This document shows positions 8,033 to 16,309 of a stretch of 53,906 bases of DNA, one piece after another. The number at the start of each line of letters is the position of its first letter. The stretch's first letter is position 1. The notes under the pieces were generated by a model. It had not been told where the DNA came from, ran no database searches, and saw nothing but the letters and a program-made list of their open reading frames with translations. Source of the DNA: Chitinispirillaceae bacterium (lineage in GTDB: Bacteria > Fibrobacterota > Chitinivibrionia > Chitinivibrionales > Chitinispirillaceae); contig JAFGHA010000190.1 in assembly GCA_016930275.1 (NCBI GenBank), positions 1 through 53,906 of the forward strand. Reading direction: 5' to 3'. Made by a program: the position numbers and the translations under genes.

Positions 8033-9568
8033 ATGAACCCTATCCTCACCATCACACAAATGCGGGAAGTAGACCGCACCGCGATCGGCAATGACTCTTC
8101 CATCGGCTACCGCTATATGCAGAAGGCGGGTATGGGGCTCTATCAGGCCGCACGCGAGATGATCCCCGACACCGCTTCGGGAGAAATCGCCATTGTCTGC
8201 GGCAAAGGCAACAACGGCGGCGACGGTTATGTCGCCGGCAGACTGCTGATCAACGACGGCTACCGGGTCGTCTGTTACTCGCTGGTCCCCCCCGAAAACC
8301 TCGGAGGGGAGTGCCTGCTCGCCTACCGCGATTATACCGCCGGAAAATTTCCGGTAGTAATCATCGACGATATTGCGGATTTTCCCCACCCGTCTCGTTT
8401 CTGTCTGATTATCGATGCACTGCTGGGTACCGGACTTAAGGGAAACCCGCACGGGCTCCATGCGCTCATGATCGAGACCATCAACAACAGTGCGATACCG
8501 GTGCTCGCGGTCGACACTCCTTCGGGTCTCGATAATGATACCGGACTGCCCGGTTTTCCCTGTATCAGAGCAGCCACTACCGTGGCGATGGGATATTCAA
8601 AACCTGGTCTTCATTTCTTTCCGGGAAAATCGTTTACCGGTAACCTTATTGTCGAGGAGCTGAGTTACCCTGATGATCTTATAGCGAACATCGATCCGGT
8701 CATGTTCCTGCCCGCCATCTCCGATTTCAGAAAAATGCTTCCACGTCGCCGTCCGGACGGATCAAAATTTGATCACGGCCTTGCACTGTTTGTCGGCGGA
8801 TCGCCGGGAATGACCGGATCGGTCACCCTGATGGCGGAAGCCGCACAGCGCTGCGGTTGCGGAATGGTACACTGTGCCGTTTCCCGTGCCATTGCCGACG
8901 TGCTGTCGGTAAAACTCACCGAGCCCGTCCTTCATTTACTCCCGGGTACAGCCGATGGTACGCTGGATGTTTCGGCAACCGGCCCACTGCTCAACCTGGC
9001 CGAACGGATGCAGGCACTCTGCATCGGACCGGGCCTTTCACACGGCACTGCAACCACTCAACTCGTTCGGGACATCATCAGTCAGTGTCCGTTACCAACG
9101 ATACTCGATGCCGACGGGATCAATGCATTCAAGGATGCAGCCGATGAGCTGGTCAATCATGCAGGTGATCTCTGTATTACTCCCCATACGGGTGAATGGG
9201 AACGACTGTTCGGACCGTTGCCTTCGGATCCCTGCGGCAGAGCGGCACTTATTTCGTCGACCGCCCGAAGGTTTCACCTTACCATTCTTCTCAAAGGAAA
9301 TCCGACACTGGTAGCTTCTCCGAAAGGGGTCGTCACCCTTCTCCCCTACGGCAACTCCTCTCTCGCGAAAGCCGGAACCGGTGACGTGCTGAGCGGATGT
9401 ATCACCTCGTTCACCGCTCAGGGTATACCGGTAACCGATGCGGCACTGCTCGGTGCATACATTCACGGATGCGCGGGAGAGCTCGCCTCCCGCGACTGCA
9501 CCGAATATGCGGTAACCGCTCACACGGTAATCGATTACATTGCACAAAGCGTGCGTTCTTTGCTATAA
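8033..9568 (+). CDS. nnr: Bifunctional NAD(P)HX epimerase / ADP-dependent dehydratase
   Basis: Repairs damaged hydrated NADH and NADPH: the N-terminal domain epimerises R-NAD(P)HX and the C-terminal domain dehydrates S-NAD(P)HX using ADP. Residues about 1-220 are the YjeF-N/NnrE part with CGKGNNGGDGY, DALLGTGL and TPSGLDNDTG. Residues about 230-505 are the ribokinase-like NnrD part with KFDHG, GGSPGMTGS, GPGL, DADGIN, TPHTGEWERL, and the AGTGDVLSG anion hole and catalytic Asp loop. The 511-residue length is normal for the fused form. The ribosome site is weak. The following MscS gene starts 60 bases downstream. Confidence 0.96.
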   Translation: MNPILTITQMREVDRTAIGNDSSIGYRYMQKAGMGLYQAAREMIPDTASGEIAIVCGKGNNGGDGYVAGRLLINDGYRVVCYSLVPPENLGGECLLAYRDYTAGKFPVVIIDDIADFPHPSRFCLIIDALLGTGLKGNPHGLHALMIETINNSAIPVLAVDTPSGLDNDTGLPGFPCIRAATTVAMGYSKPGLHFFPGKSFTGNLIVEELSYPDDLIANIDPVMFLPAISDFRKMLPRRRPDGSKFDHGLALFVGGSPGMTGSVTLMAEAAQRCGCGMVHCAVSRAIADVLSVKLTEPVLHLLPGTADGTLDVSATGPLLNLAERMQALCIGPGLSHGTATTQLVRDIISQCPLPTILDADGINAFKDAADELVNHAGDLCITPHTGEWERLFGPLPSDPCGRAALISSTARRFHLTILLKGNPTLVASPKGVVTLLPYGNSSLAKAGTGDVLSGCITSFTAQGIPVTDAALLGAYIHGCAGELASRDCTEYAVTAHTVIDYIAQSVRSLL

Positions 9569-9628
9569 TCAGGAGACAGCGGCCACCGGCCGATTGGTGC
9601 CGGCACTTCAACCCGGAGAGACGGTATA

Positions 9629-10543
9629 GTGGATTCAATTGATTGGCGGTCATTCACCAGTGGAATTCTGGAATTCATCCAGGGCAATATCATTGCCCTT
9701 GCCGGTCTGCTTCTTGTTATCGTCATACTGGAGCGTGTCGCTTCACTGCTGGCCGACCGGTACGTCAACAATGACGAGCGACGTCATGTTCTGAAAAAAT
9801 GGCTGCGCTATGTGGCGCTGTTCTTCGGTTTCCTCTGCATTCTCTTTCTGTACGGAACCTATGCCCATAAAGACACCTTTTTCGTGGTCGGCCTCTTTCT
9901 TGCCGGCATCGCCATATCGCTGCGTGACGTATTCTCGAATTTCGTCGGGTGGCTGATCATCAACTCCCAGAAAGGCTTCAGCCATGGTGACCGGATAACC
10001 ATCGGGGGTGTGGTTTCCGGGGATGTGATCGACATCGGCGTTCTACGAACGACGCTGGTCGAAATCGGCGAATGGGTGCATGCCGATCAGTCAACCGGAC
10101 GACTCGTCACCATTCCCAACAGTCTGATTCTCAACCATCCGGTTCACAACTATACCGAGGGCCACGATCTTATATGGAATGAACTGCTGATCACCGTCAC
10201 CTTCGAATCGGACTGGGAAAAAGCGGAGAAAATCATTCTCGAAATCGCCGAAAAGGACTTCGAGATGAAAAAAGATTCGATTCTTGAACGATTGCGTAAA
10301 GTCCGTAAACGCTATTTATTACGGTATAATTTCGTTACTCCGAAAGTTTACGTCACCGTCGCCGATTCCGGTGTGCAGCTCTCTCTCCGCTACATGGTCT
10401 CCGCACGACGCCGAAGAACAATGGACGACGAATTCTCACGGGAGATCCTCCGCCAGTTCGCAAAGGAATCTTCCATAGCCCTTGCCTACCCGACTATGAG
10501 AATCTACCGGAATAATGAGTCTGCGGAAAAACCTCCGGTGTGA
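9629..10543 (+). CDS. MscS-family mechanosensitive ion channel
   Basis: An inner-membrane small-conductance channel of 304 residues. Transmembrane segments lie at about 22-42, 63-83 and 88-115; the last, GLFLAGIAISLRDVFSNFVGW, is the pore helix of the MscS family. It is followed by the beta domain (GDRITIGGVVSGDVIDIG, then VTIPNSLILNHPVHNYT, both family hallmarks) and the alpha/beta cytoplasmic domain. The start is a GTG with GGAG upstream. Its likely job is release of solutes on osmotic downshock. It probably shares transcription with the upstream NAD(P)HX repair gene. Confidence 0.94.
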   Translation: MDSIDWRSFTSGILEFIQGNIIALAGLLLVIVILERVASLLADRYVNNDERRHVLKKWLRYVALFFGFLCILFLYGTYAHKDTFFVVGLFLAGIAISLRDVFSNFVGWLIINSQKGFSHGDRITIGGVVSGDVIDIGVLRTTLVEIGEWVHADQSTGRLVTIPNSLILNHPVHNYTEGHDLIWNELLITVTFESDWEKAEKIILEIAEKDFEMKKDSILERLRKVRKRYLLRYNFVTPKVYVTVADSGVQLSLRYMVSARRRRTMDDEFSREILRQFAKESSIALAYPTMRIYRNNESAEKPPV

Positions 10544-10588
10544 CCTCTCCCCTGCCCCTCTCTCCGCAGGAGAGGGGCAGGGGAGAGG
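10544..10588. repeat. GC-rich 19-base perfect palindrome
   Basis: 10544-10562 pairs without mismatch with 10570-10588 around the loop TCCGCAG, starting right after the MscS stop codon. One arm is almost pure pyrimidine. There is no T tract in the plus direction. The shape and position suggest a REP-like extragenic palindrome or a transcript-end stabiliser for the MscS mRNA. Confidence 0.7.
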
Positions 10589-10590
10589 GT

Positions 10591-10629
10591 AAAAAAAATG
10601 CCGCGTGAGCGAAGCTGCTCAACGCGGCA
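10591..10629 (-). terminator. Intrinsic terminator of the LamG/cohesin/dockerin gene
   Basis: Read on the minus strand, a hairpin of TGCCGCG plus GAGC arms (12 pairs, one bulge; 10599-10629) is followed immediately by eight T (10591-10598). This is a textbook rho-independent terminator placed 26 bases after the stop of the 1193-residue gene. Confidence 0.88.
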
Positions 10630-10654
10630 TAGGGGGCCCTCTTAACTAGACCTT

Positions 10655-13600
10655 TCAGCGTCCGATCAGTGTCAACTGACCGGTCAGATTATTTTGTGCA
10701 TCCCGCAGACGGTAGAGGTACATGCCGTTTCCAAGCCGGTTTAAATTGAACTCACCCTTGGTACCGTTTATCATGAATTTCGCTACCGTCCTTCCGCGAA
10801 GATCACTTACCGTCACCACTGCCGGAATCCCTCCATTGCCGCGACGCACTACCAGTTTACGGTTTACCACTCGAACCTGCGTGAGCACGGGCCGGATCGT
10901 GACAACGGTTTGACCGACCAGCGCGGTCAGCTGTCTGTTCTCATACTCCGTGAGAATTTTTCCTTCGTTAATGAGTGCTGTTTCCACACTGAACTCGGGA
11001 GGATCATCATTTCCCGCGGGCGGCAGGGTAATCCGGACAATCGTCACCGGCTCATCATCATCAATATCATCGTTCGAACTGACGGCGACTTTCAGCAGGT
11101 TGTCATCAGGCAGATAGCGGGAGCTGAGCGTCGCTCCTTTGACATTCGTCGAGATGACGCTTTTGGAAAGAAAATCTTCCCCGTTTTTACAGGCGATAGC
11201 GAACTCTCCCGCATAAAATCCGTATAACTCCGATCCGACGAGATCAAACACCTGTTCGTTATCACCGCTTGATACCTGTCTGAAAGAAAGCTTCGCGAGA
11301 TGTTCTTCTCCGGAGGCAGTTTTCGCAAGGAAGCGGGGTGCGGAGGCGGCAGTTGCTGATTCCACCGGAAATTCCGGTATAAGTCCGAGACTGTACTGAA
11401 AAATCAGTGCCGCATCATAACTGGTGATGGTACCGTTCGCGCTCACATCAGCCACGGCGACGGTAAAATTCGGACAGCACTCCTCGTCGGGAAGGCTGAC
11501 CGCACCGACAACATATTTGAGTACCGTCTGCGCATCAACCACATTGACTTCACCGTTCCCGGTAACGTCACCGTAAAGAATCGATTTATCCGCGATTATG
11601 ATTTTCCCGTTCTGGGTGGTTGAAACAACAAGGTTATTCTGCTCGTCGATACTGACCTCTTTCAGTTCGATAGTACAGGTTTCATCGGTTTTTACATTGT
11701 CGGAAACGACGAAGACCGCCCTGAAAAGCTCACCCTCGCCATAGCTCAGTGCGACTGAGGTGCCCGCCATCGCCAGCGGCACCGATCCGGCGTCCGCATC
11801 GTTCCAGTCAAAAAGTTCCCAGCGTGCGACAAGACCGCTGTCCTCGGTCGCTGAGAGCAACTTCAACTGATCCGGATCGTACGCCATGACCAGTTGCAGC
11901 GCACTTATCCTGTATTCTTCATGGTTGGCGATATACACCGGCATGACCACGGTATCCCCCGGCTGTGCGAAGGTCGTTCTCATTCCAATATTGATTTCGA
12001 ACGAGGGTTCTTCCTCAGGTTTGAGATCATTGTAGTGTTCGAGAATTGTTTCTCCGTCAAGAGTATAATTGTACAGCTTGAGTTCGTCGATCTTTCCGTC
12101 AAACTGATGACGGTACCTGCCGGTGTTGTCCTCATAATCGGTAAGCTGATACTGGCTGGCAATTCTCGCGGGTACCGCATCCGACGGCAGGTATCCGGCC
12201 GGTATATCAGTTTCACCCTCAAGTTTACCGTTAAGAAACACACGGAGTTTGCCGTCTCCGTAGGTGCTGGCGACATGATACCACTTTCGCGGCTGCAGCA
12301 GTGTGGTACCCTCGCACTTGTACCACGAACCACCCTGCGGAACCGACATCCCGGCGTGGACAAACCCCTTGTCGGAGATCTGCAGATTGTAGCCGCCGGT
12401 CACCCCCGATGCTTCCATCCCGACTCGGGCATTATCGTAAATCCCCTTGAAATTGTAAAAAGAACCGGGATTCTCCAGGTCGATATTGGAATAGATCCAT
12501 CCTTCGATTGTATACGCATCGAACATGAATTTGCCGGTCGATACAGGAATTTCGATTTCCGCCGTTTCACCGCTGCAGTCAAGTGCGGTGCCGCGTACCC
12601 CTCTGCCGAGTACCACAGCACTGCCTTCGGCGTCGTAGCCGTTTCCGGTCATGTCATAATACACCGACTGCTCGTCGGTTGAATCGAATGACCACCAGGC
12701 GACAAGCTGCGGCTCCGGTTCCGGCGGTTCAGGGATATCATATTCCTCAAAATGAGAGGTGACCGTCGCGGCATCCAAAGCATAGTTGTACAATTTCAAC
12801 TCATCGATTTTCCCGTCGAAATGACATCTGACGGTCCCTGTTTTTTCCACGGTGTCGCTCACCTGGAACTGACTGCCGATACGCGCCGGTATCAGTGCCT
12901 GACCGAGATAACCGTCCGGTGCTGCAGTCTGCTGTACCAGAACACCGTCGATATACAATTTCATGGTGGCACCATCATACGTTCCCGTGACATGATACCA
13001 CCGTTTCGCCTGAAGCACCTGATCGTCTTCGCAGAGTTGCCATGCGCCCTGTGTCGGCTCCGACATACCCATGACAAGACTTCCACCGTCGGTAATCTCG
13101 AGGGTATAACCGCCGGTGATACCCGATTCGCTCGGACCTATCCGATGGTAGCTGAAAAGGACTTTATAGCCGTCCCAGGTACCGGTATTACTAACCGGAT
13201 CGACATTCGAATAAATCAGCCCCTCGATGGTGAATTTTTCCACACTGAAGTCGCCGACGGAGGTCGGGATAGAGATATTGATTGACGGATCACTTAGATC
13301 GAGTGCATTGCCGAGTACCCCCTCGGTAAATGCCAGCTCATCGGTCTCGGCATGATAACCATTGCCGGTGACATCGGTGTAGGTTCTGTTTTCCGTATCA
13401 TATTTGTCAAACGACCAGTGTGCGAAAAGCTGCGGCGCCGGTTTCACCTCGATACCGTATTCGGTCGCATGTTCAACAAGCGTCCCTTGGGAAAGAGCGT
13501 AATCAAAAACTTTCAATTCATCGATTTTTCCCTTGAACCAGTTCCGATACCGGGTGGTTTTCGTTTCCGGGTCAGTCACCTGTACCTGACAGCCGATGGA

Positions 13601-14236
13601 AACCGGATATTCCGTCTGGGCCAGATACTCACCGGTAGTGCTCGTTTCTCCGTCGGACGCCCCATTGATATAAAGCCTGATGGTGGTTCCATCGTAGGTT
13701 ACTGCAACATGGTACCATGTTTCAGCTTTGAATACGGTCTCGGATACACAGGTATTCCAGGCACCCATGGTCGGTTGGGCGATGCCCAATTGGAGCTTCC
13801 CGGCATCGGTCAACTGAAAGCAGAATCCACCGGTATACCCCGATCCCTCCAGACCGACGCGGGAACAATTGAGGATAGTAAGATAATTATAGAAAGAACC
13901 CGGATTCACCGGATTTACATCACAGTAAATCAGCGCCTCGATAGTGAATTCCGGATAATTAAGGGTTCCCTTTTCGAGATCGACGGTTATGGCGTCGGTC
14001 GTGTCGTTGCAGTCGGCTGCCTCTCCGACGACACCACCACCGAGAGTGATACTGCCGGTTACCGCATCGTATCCGTTACCGGTAACATCGGTATAGGTGT
14101 TGTTTTCCGAATCATAATCGTCGAAAGACCAGTGAGCAACAAGGTCCTGTGCCGTAACAGACGCAACTCCAAACAGCAGGTAGGAAGACAGAAACAGAAG
14201 AGACACTGCGGTTTTCAAATGGTTCGGGTGATTCAT
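10655..14236 (-). CDS. Secreted LamG x3 / cohesin / dockerin-like surface protein with C-terminal tail module
   Basis: A 1193-residue exported protein; ATG preceded by AAGGAG. Signal peptide residues 1-29. Three LamG/concanavalin-like units follow at about 31-265, 268-505 and 509-740; each begins with a HWSFD or WWSFD strand and TDVTGNGYDA, and ends with KGKIDELKVF or DGKIDELKLYNY. Residues about 741-880 resemble a cohesin (PGDTVVMPVYIAN, LQLVMAYDPDQLKL). Residues about 886-955 are a dockerin-like pair of calcium loops (GDVTGNGEVNVVDA and ADVSANGTITSYDA). A second cohesin-like domain covers about 970-1105. The last 80 residues are a sandwich with VSDLRGRTVAKF and GNGMYLYRL, like the tail modules of surface proteins in Bacteroidetes and Fibrobacterota, used for secretion or anchoring. 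It probably acts in carbohydrate binding or cell-surface scaffolding. No hydrolase domain is seen. Confidence 0.85.
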   Translation of the reverse strand: MNHPNHLKTAVSLLFLSSYLLFGVASVTAQDLVAHWSFDDYDSENNTYTDVTGNGYDAVTGSITLGGGVVGEAADCNDTTDAITVDLEKGTLNYPEFTIEALIYCDVNPVNPGSFYNYLTILNCSRVGLEGSGYTGGFCFQLTDAGKLQLGIAQPTMGAWNTCVSETVFKAETWYHVAVTYDGTTIRLYINGASDGETSTTGEYLAQTEYPVSIGCQVQVTDPETKTTRYRNWFKGKIDELKVFDYALSQGTLVEHATEYGIEVKPAPQLFAHWSFDKYDTENRTYTDVTGNGYHAETDELAFTEGVLGNALDLSDPSINISIPTSVGDFSVEKFTIEGLIYSNVDPVSNTGTWDGYKVLFSYHRIGPSESGITGGYTLEITDGGSLVMGMSEPTQGAWQLCEDDQVLQAKRWYHVTGTYDGATMKLYIDGVLVQQTAAPDGYLGQALIPARIGSQFQVSDTVEKTGTVRCHFDGKIDELKLYNYALDAATVTSHFEEYDIPEPPEPEPQLVAWWSFDSTDEQSVYYDMTGNGYDAEGSAVVLGRGVRGTALDCSGETAEIEIPVSTGKFMFDAYTIEGWIYSNIDLENPGSFYNFKGIYDNARVGMEASGVTGGYNLQISDKGFVHAGMSVPQGGSWYKCEGTTLLQPRKWYHVASTYGDGKLRVFLNGKLEGETDIPAGYLPSDAVPARIASQYQLTDYEDNTGRYRHQFDGKIDELKLYNYTLDGETILEHYNDLKPEEEPSFEINIGMRTTFAQPGDTVVMPVYIANHEEYRISALQLVMAYDPDQLKLLSATEDSGLVARWELFDWNDADAGSVPLAMAGTSVALSYGEGELFRAVFVVSDNVKTDETCTIELKEVSIDEQNNLVVSTTQNGKIIIADKSILYGDVTGNGEVNVVDAQTVLKYVVGAVSLPDEECCPNFTVAVADVSANGTITSYDAALIFQYSLGLIPEFPVESATAASAPRFLAKTASGEEHLAKLSFRQVSSGDNEQVFDLVGSELYGFYAGEFAIACKNGEDFLSKSVISTNVKGATLSSRYLPDDNLLKVAVSSNDDIDDDEPVTIVRITLPPAGNDDPPEFSVETALINEGKILTEYENRQLTALVGQTVVTIRPVLTQVRVVNRKLVVRRGNGGIPAVVTVSDLRGRTVAKFMINGTKGEFNLNRLGNGMYLYRLRDAQNNLTGQLTLIGR

Positions 14237-14295
14237 AAGTGCGACTCCTTGAGTGAAGTACGGGATAGTGCAGAAAAATCTGTATAGGTGTTAAT

Positions 14296-14323
14296 GATAT
14301 ACCAAATATCATGCCAGATTCAA
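14296..14323 (-). promoter_or_regulatory. Candidate promoter of the LamG/cohesin/dockerin gene
   Basis: On the minus strand TTGAAT (14318-14323), 16 bases, TATATC (14296-14301) could be a weak sigma70 promoter about 60 bases before the start codon. The same DNA contains TGGCATG-N4-TTGGT (14301-14316), which resembles a sigma54 -24/-12 element but has GG in place of the important -12 GC. A sigma54 activator gene lies upstream on the same strand, which is why the second reading is worth recording. Neither is proven. Confidence 0.28.
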
Positions 14324-14402
14324 CGGTGAAATTCAGTTAAATTGAGGTGGTCAACAGAGGATTTGTCTCAGTTATGGGAATCGGCGTCTCAAATCCGAGA
14401 TT

Positions 14403-15455
14403 TTAAAATTCAGGAAACCTGATATTTCCTTCGGTCACACAAAAATCATTCCAGTAACAGTTCCGGTCCTTCGAAACATCATCCACTGTCATCCTCAGGT
14501 GGGCAACTACTCCGGTATCGGCAGGAAATGCTTGAAATACCAATGGTTGCGGAACCACCGATGGATTTCCGTCATGAAAATAGTAACTTATTGTCGAACC
14601 GGTTCTACTGATGCCAAGTTCACCACCCGTTTGGGTGGTTTCGAAACTGTAACTCTGCAGGTCCACCGATCGGCATTCAAACCGCAACCTGCCACCGGTA
14701 CCGGTTATAAAGACTCCCGCCTTGTCACCGTCCCAGCGACCGGTATCGGAACTTGTCGAAACAAAAAAACCGACCTCAAACGCATCATCCATCTCATCCC
14801 GCAGCCTGAAATCAACAGACAGGTAAAAATCACCCGGCAGGCTGAATCTGCTGACGACCCCGGCGGTCTGTCTGCCGGCTGCCGGTGCGTCCTTGTGATT
14901 GAAACGAAAGATCAGTTTACCATCCACATAATCGAATCCCATACGGGTCGAGTCATCGGGGGTGTAGGATACCCAGCAATCCGACAGCATCGTTCCGTCA
15001 AACGCATCGATGAACGTTCGTTTGATACGATAGGGGACCGATGCGACGGCGCCGTCGGCATCGGTAAGCAGTAACGTACCCAGAAAGGTGCCCATGCTGT
15101 CCGAAGCCCACTCCATCACAATCCGCTTTTCGTCGTAACCGCCGGAAAGATAGGTCAGCGACCCCGGCCAGTCCGCTGTCGATGCAGTAGCACATGAGGA
15201 GGTGTCATCATCGGAAAAAACACAGGGAAGCGTACTGACCGAAAAGATTGTGTCATTCCGGTCTGCTACCGTGAGTGTACATATCGTACTTTCCGGATAA
15301 TACAACACTCTGCTGATTTCTTCCGCGTCAACGATTTCCGGAGCATCATTGCGCAGGGGGATGTCGGCATCGTAAAAACACGACGGAATTCCGCTGCCGG
15401 CAAGAAGCAGCGCGATACCGCAACGGAACACACTCGTAAATTTATTTCTTCTCAC
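14403..15455 (-). CDS. Predicted lipoprotein with concanavalin-like C-terminal domain
   Basis: A 350-residue lipoprotein: basic N-terminus, hydrophobic core, and a Cys in the context SGIPSC. Residues about 30-165 read as an Ig-like or cadherin-like beta region (TLLLTDADGAVASVPYRI). The C-terminal 180 residues look like a concanavalin/DUF1349-type sandwich: FIDAFDGTMLSDCWVSY, FSLPGDFYLSVDFRL, then AHLRMTVDDVS near the end. Its start overlaps the end of the upstream TPR protein gene by 14 bases, so the two are coupled. It is probably an envelope protein that recognises polymers or matures with the large lectin-like protein next door; that link rests on position only. Confidence 0.68.
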   Translation of the reverse strand: MRRNKFTSVFRCGIALLLAGSGIPSCFYDADIPLRNDAPEIVDAEEISRVLYYPESTICTLTVADRNDTIFSVSTLPCVFSDDDTSSCATASTADWPGSLTYLSGGYDEKRIVMEWASDSMGTFLGTLLLTDADGAVASVPYRIKRTFIDAFDGTMLSDCWVSYTPDDSTRMGFDYVDGKLIFRFNHKDAPAAGRQTAGVVSRFSLPGDFYLSVDFRLRDEMDDAFEVGFFVSTSSDTGRWDGDKAGVFITGTGGRLRFECRSVDLQSYSFETTQTGGELGISRTGSTISYYFHDGNPSVVPQPLVFQAFPADTGVVAHLRMTVDDVSKDRNCYWNDFCVTEGNIRFPEF

Positions 15456-16176
15456 CGGTCGTTACCCTTTGCATTCCTGCACGAATACCTAAAAACAGGC
15501 TTGCCAGCTCACTGATACCGGTGGTTACGGCACATCCGACGATAATGCCGTTCGCTCTCCTGATAACCGGACGCAACCGATCATAGGTCAACCGGTCACC
15601 ATCGGCGGCTGCAGCCTGAAAATCGCTGTAGGGTTCTCTGGTCGAATAATATTCATATAATGCGATACCGGCAAGAGCCGCTCCGACAGTAGCCGTGGAA
15701 ATGGAAAGTATCGTTCCTGTCCGTCGACTGCGTTTGCGCTCCTCCAGCTGTAATGCATGTACATTTTTTTCAAATGCCCGCTGCTGCTGAACAAGCAGCG
15801 AATCATTCCTCCGTTTTCTGCGTTGTTCCTCGGTATAATCCGACAAAGTAACCGTAAAAAGATTGTCAATCGCCTCGGAGATGTATTGCCGGTCGGGGCG
15901 TTGCAAGGGATCATAACGGAGTGCCCGCAAAAAACATTTCCGCGCCTCGCCGACCTGCCCCGTACCGTATTTCGCCACCCCGAGATACAGATGATAGCGC
16001 GCACAGACCGTGGAATCCAGTTGCGCGGCATGATCGGCGAGATACGGTTCCAGCGTATCGATGAGCTGCCGGTACTCGCCCCACTCGAAATAATTGCGGA
16101 GATCTTCAGATGAAAACGCGGATGCGGGTACCAGCATTCCCGCGATCAGAATGAAAAACGCCTTCTGGAAAGTCAT
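15442..16176 (-). CDS. Exported TPR-like protein with C-terminal membrane segments
   Basis: A 244-residue product. It has a signal peptide (residues 1-22, ending ASAFS) and a TPR-like helical part at about 24-110 (FEWGEYRQLIDTLEPYL; YLGVAKYGTGQVGEARKCFLRALRYDP, which is shaped like one TPR unit). A charged coiled stretch RRKRRNDSLLVQQQRAFEK follows, then two hydrophobic segments near 155-175 and 210-232. It may be a periplasmic/inner-membrane adaptor. Such short TPR proteins often sit next to lipoproteins in this type of genome. It lies downstream of the FHA-sigma54 activator, separated by 133 bases that hold an inverted repeat. Confidence 0.6.
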   Translation of the reverse strand: MTFQKAFFILIAGMLVPASAFSSEDLRNYFEWGEYRQLIDTLEPYLADHAAQLDSTVCARYHLYLGVAKYGTGQVGEARKCFLRALRYDPLQRPDRQYISEAIDNLFTVTLSDYTEEQRRKRRNDSLLVQQQRAFEKNVHALQLEERKRSRRTGTILSISTATVGAALAGIALYEYYSTREPYSDFQAAAADGDRLTYDRLRPVIRRANGIIVGCAVTTGISELASLFLGIRAGMQRVTTGEKK

Positions 16177-16215
16177 AGACGGAAAATAACTTTCCGGCAG
16201 GAGAAAACCGTAGCA

Positions 16216-16302
16216 TTAACCTACTTTCCGCAGTTGAAACGCGGCATTCTGCGTAACATCTTGCCCCATACCGCTCATGCCCAACTGCGGAAGGTAGGTT
16301 AA
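16216..16302. repeat. Long-looped 21-base inverted repeat
   Basis: 16216-16236 and 16282-16302 are reverse complements over 21 bases with one mismatch that would be G-U in RNA; the spacer is 45 bases. It lies between the sigma54 activator gene and the TPR gene. There is no T tract, so it is unlikely to be a simple terminator. It could be a small mobile palindromic element, a binding site pair, or an mRNA processing structure. Confidence 0.65.
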
Positions 16303-16309
16303 ACAAATA

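Noticed and set aside
11894..14287. Long plus-strand open frames opposite the LamG/cohesin/dockerin gene (for example 11894-12682 and 13352-14287).
   Set aside because: They are shadows: the minus strand encodes a clear domain protein across the whole span, and the plus-strand peptides show no domain or ribosome site.
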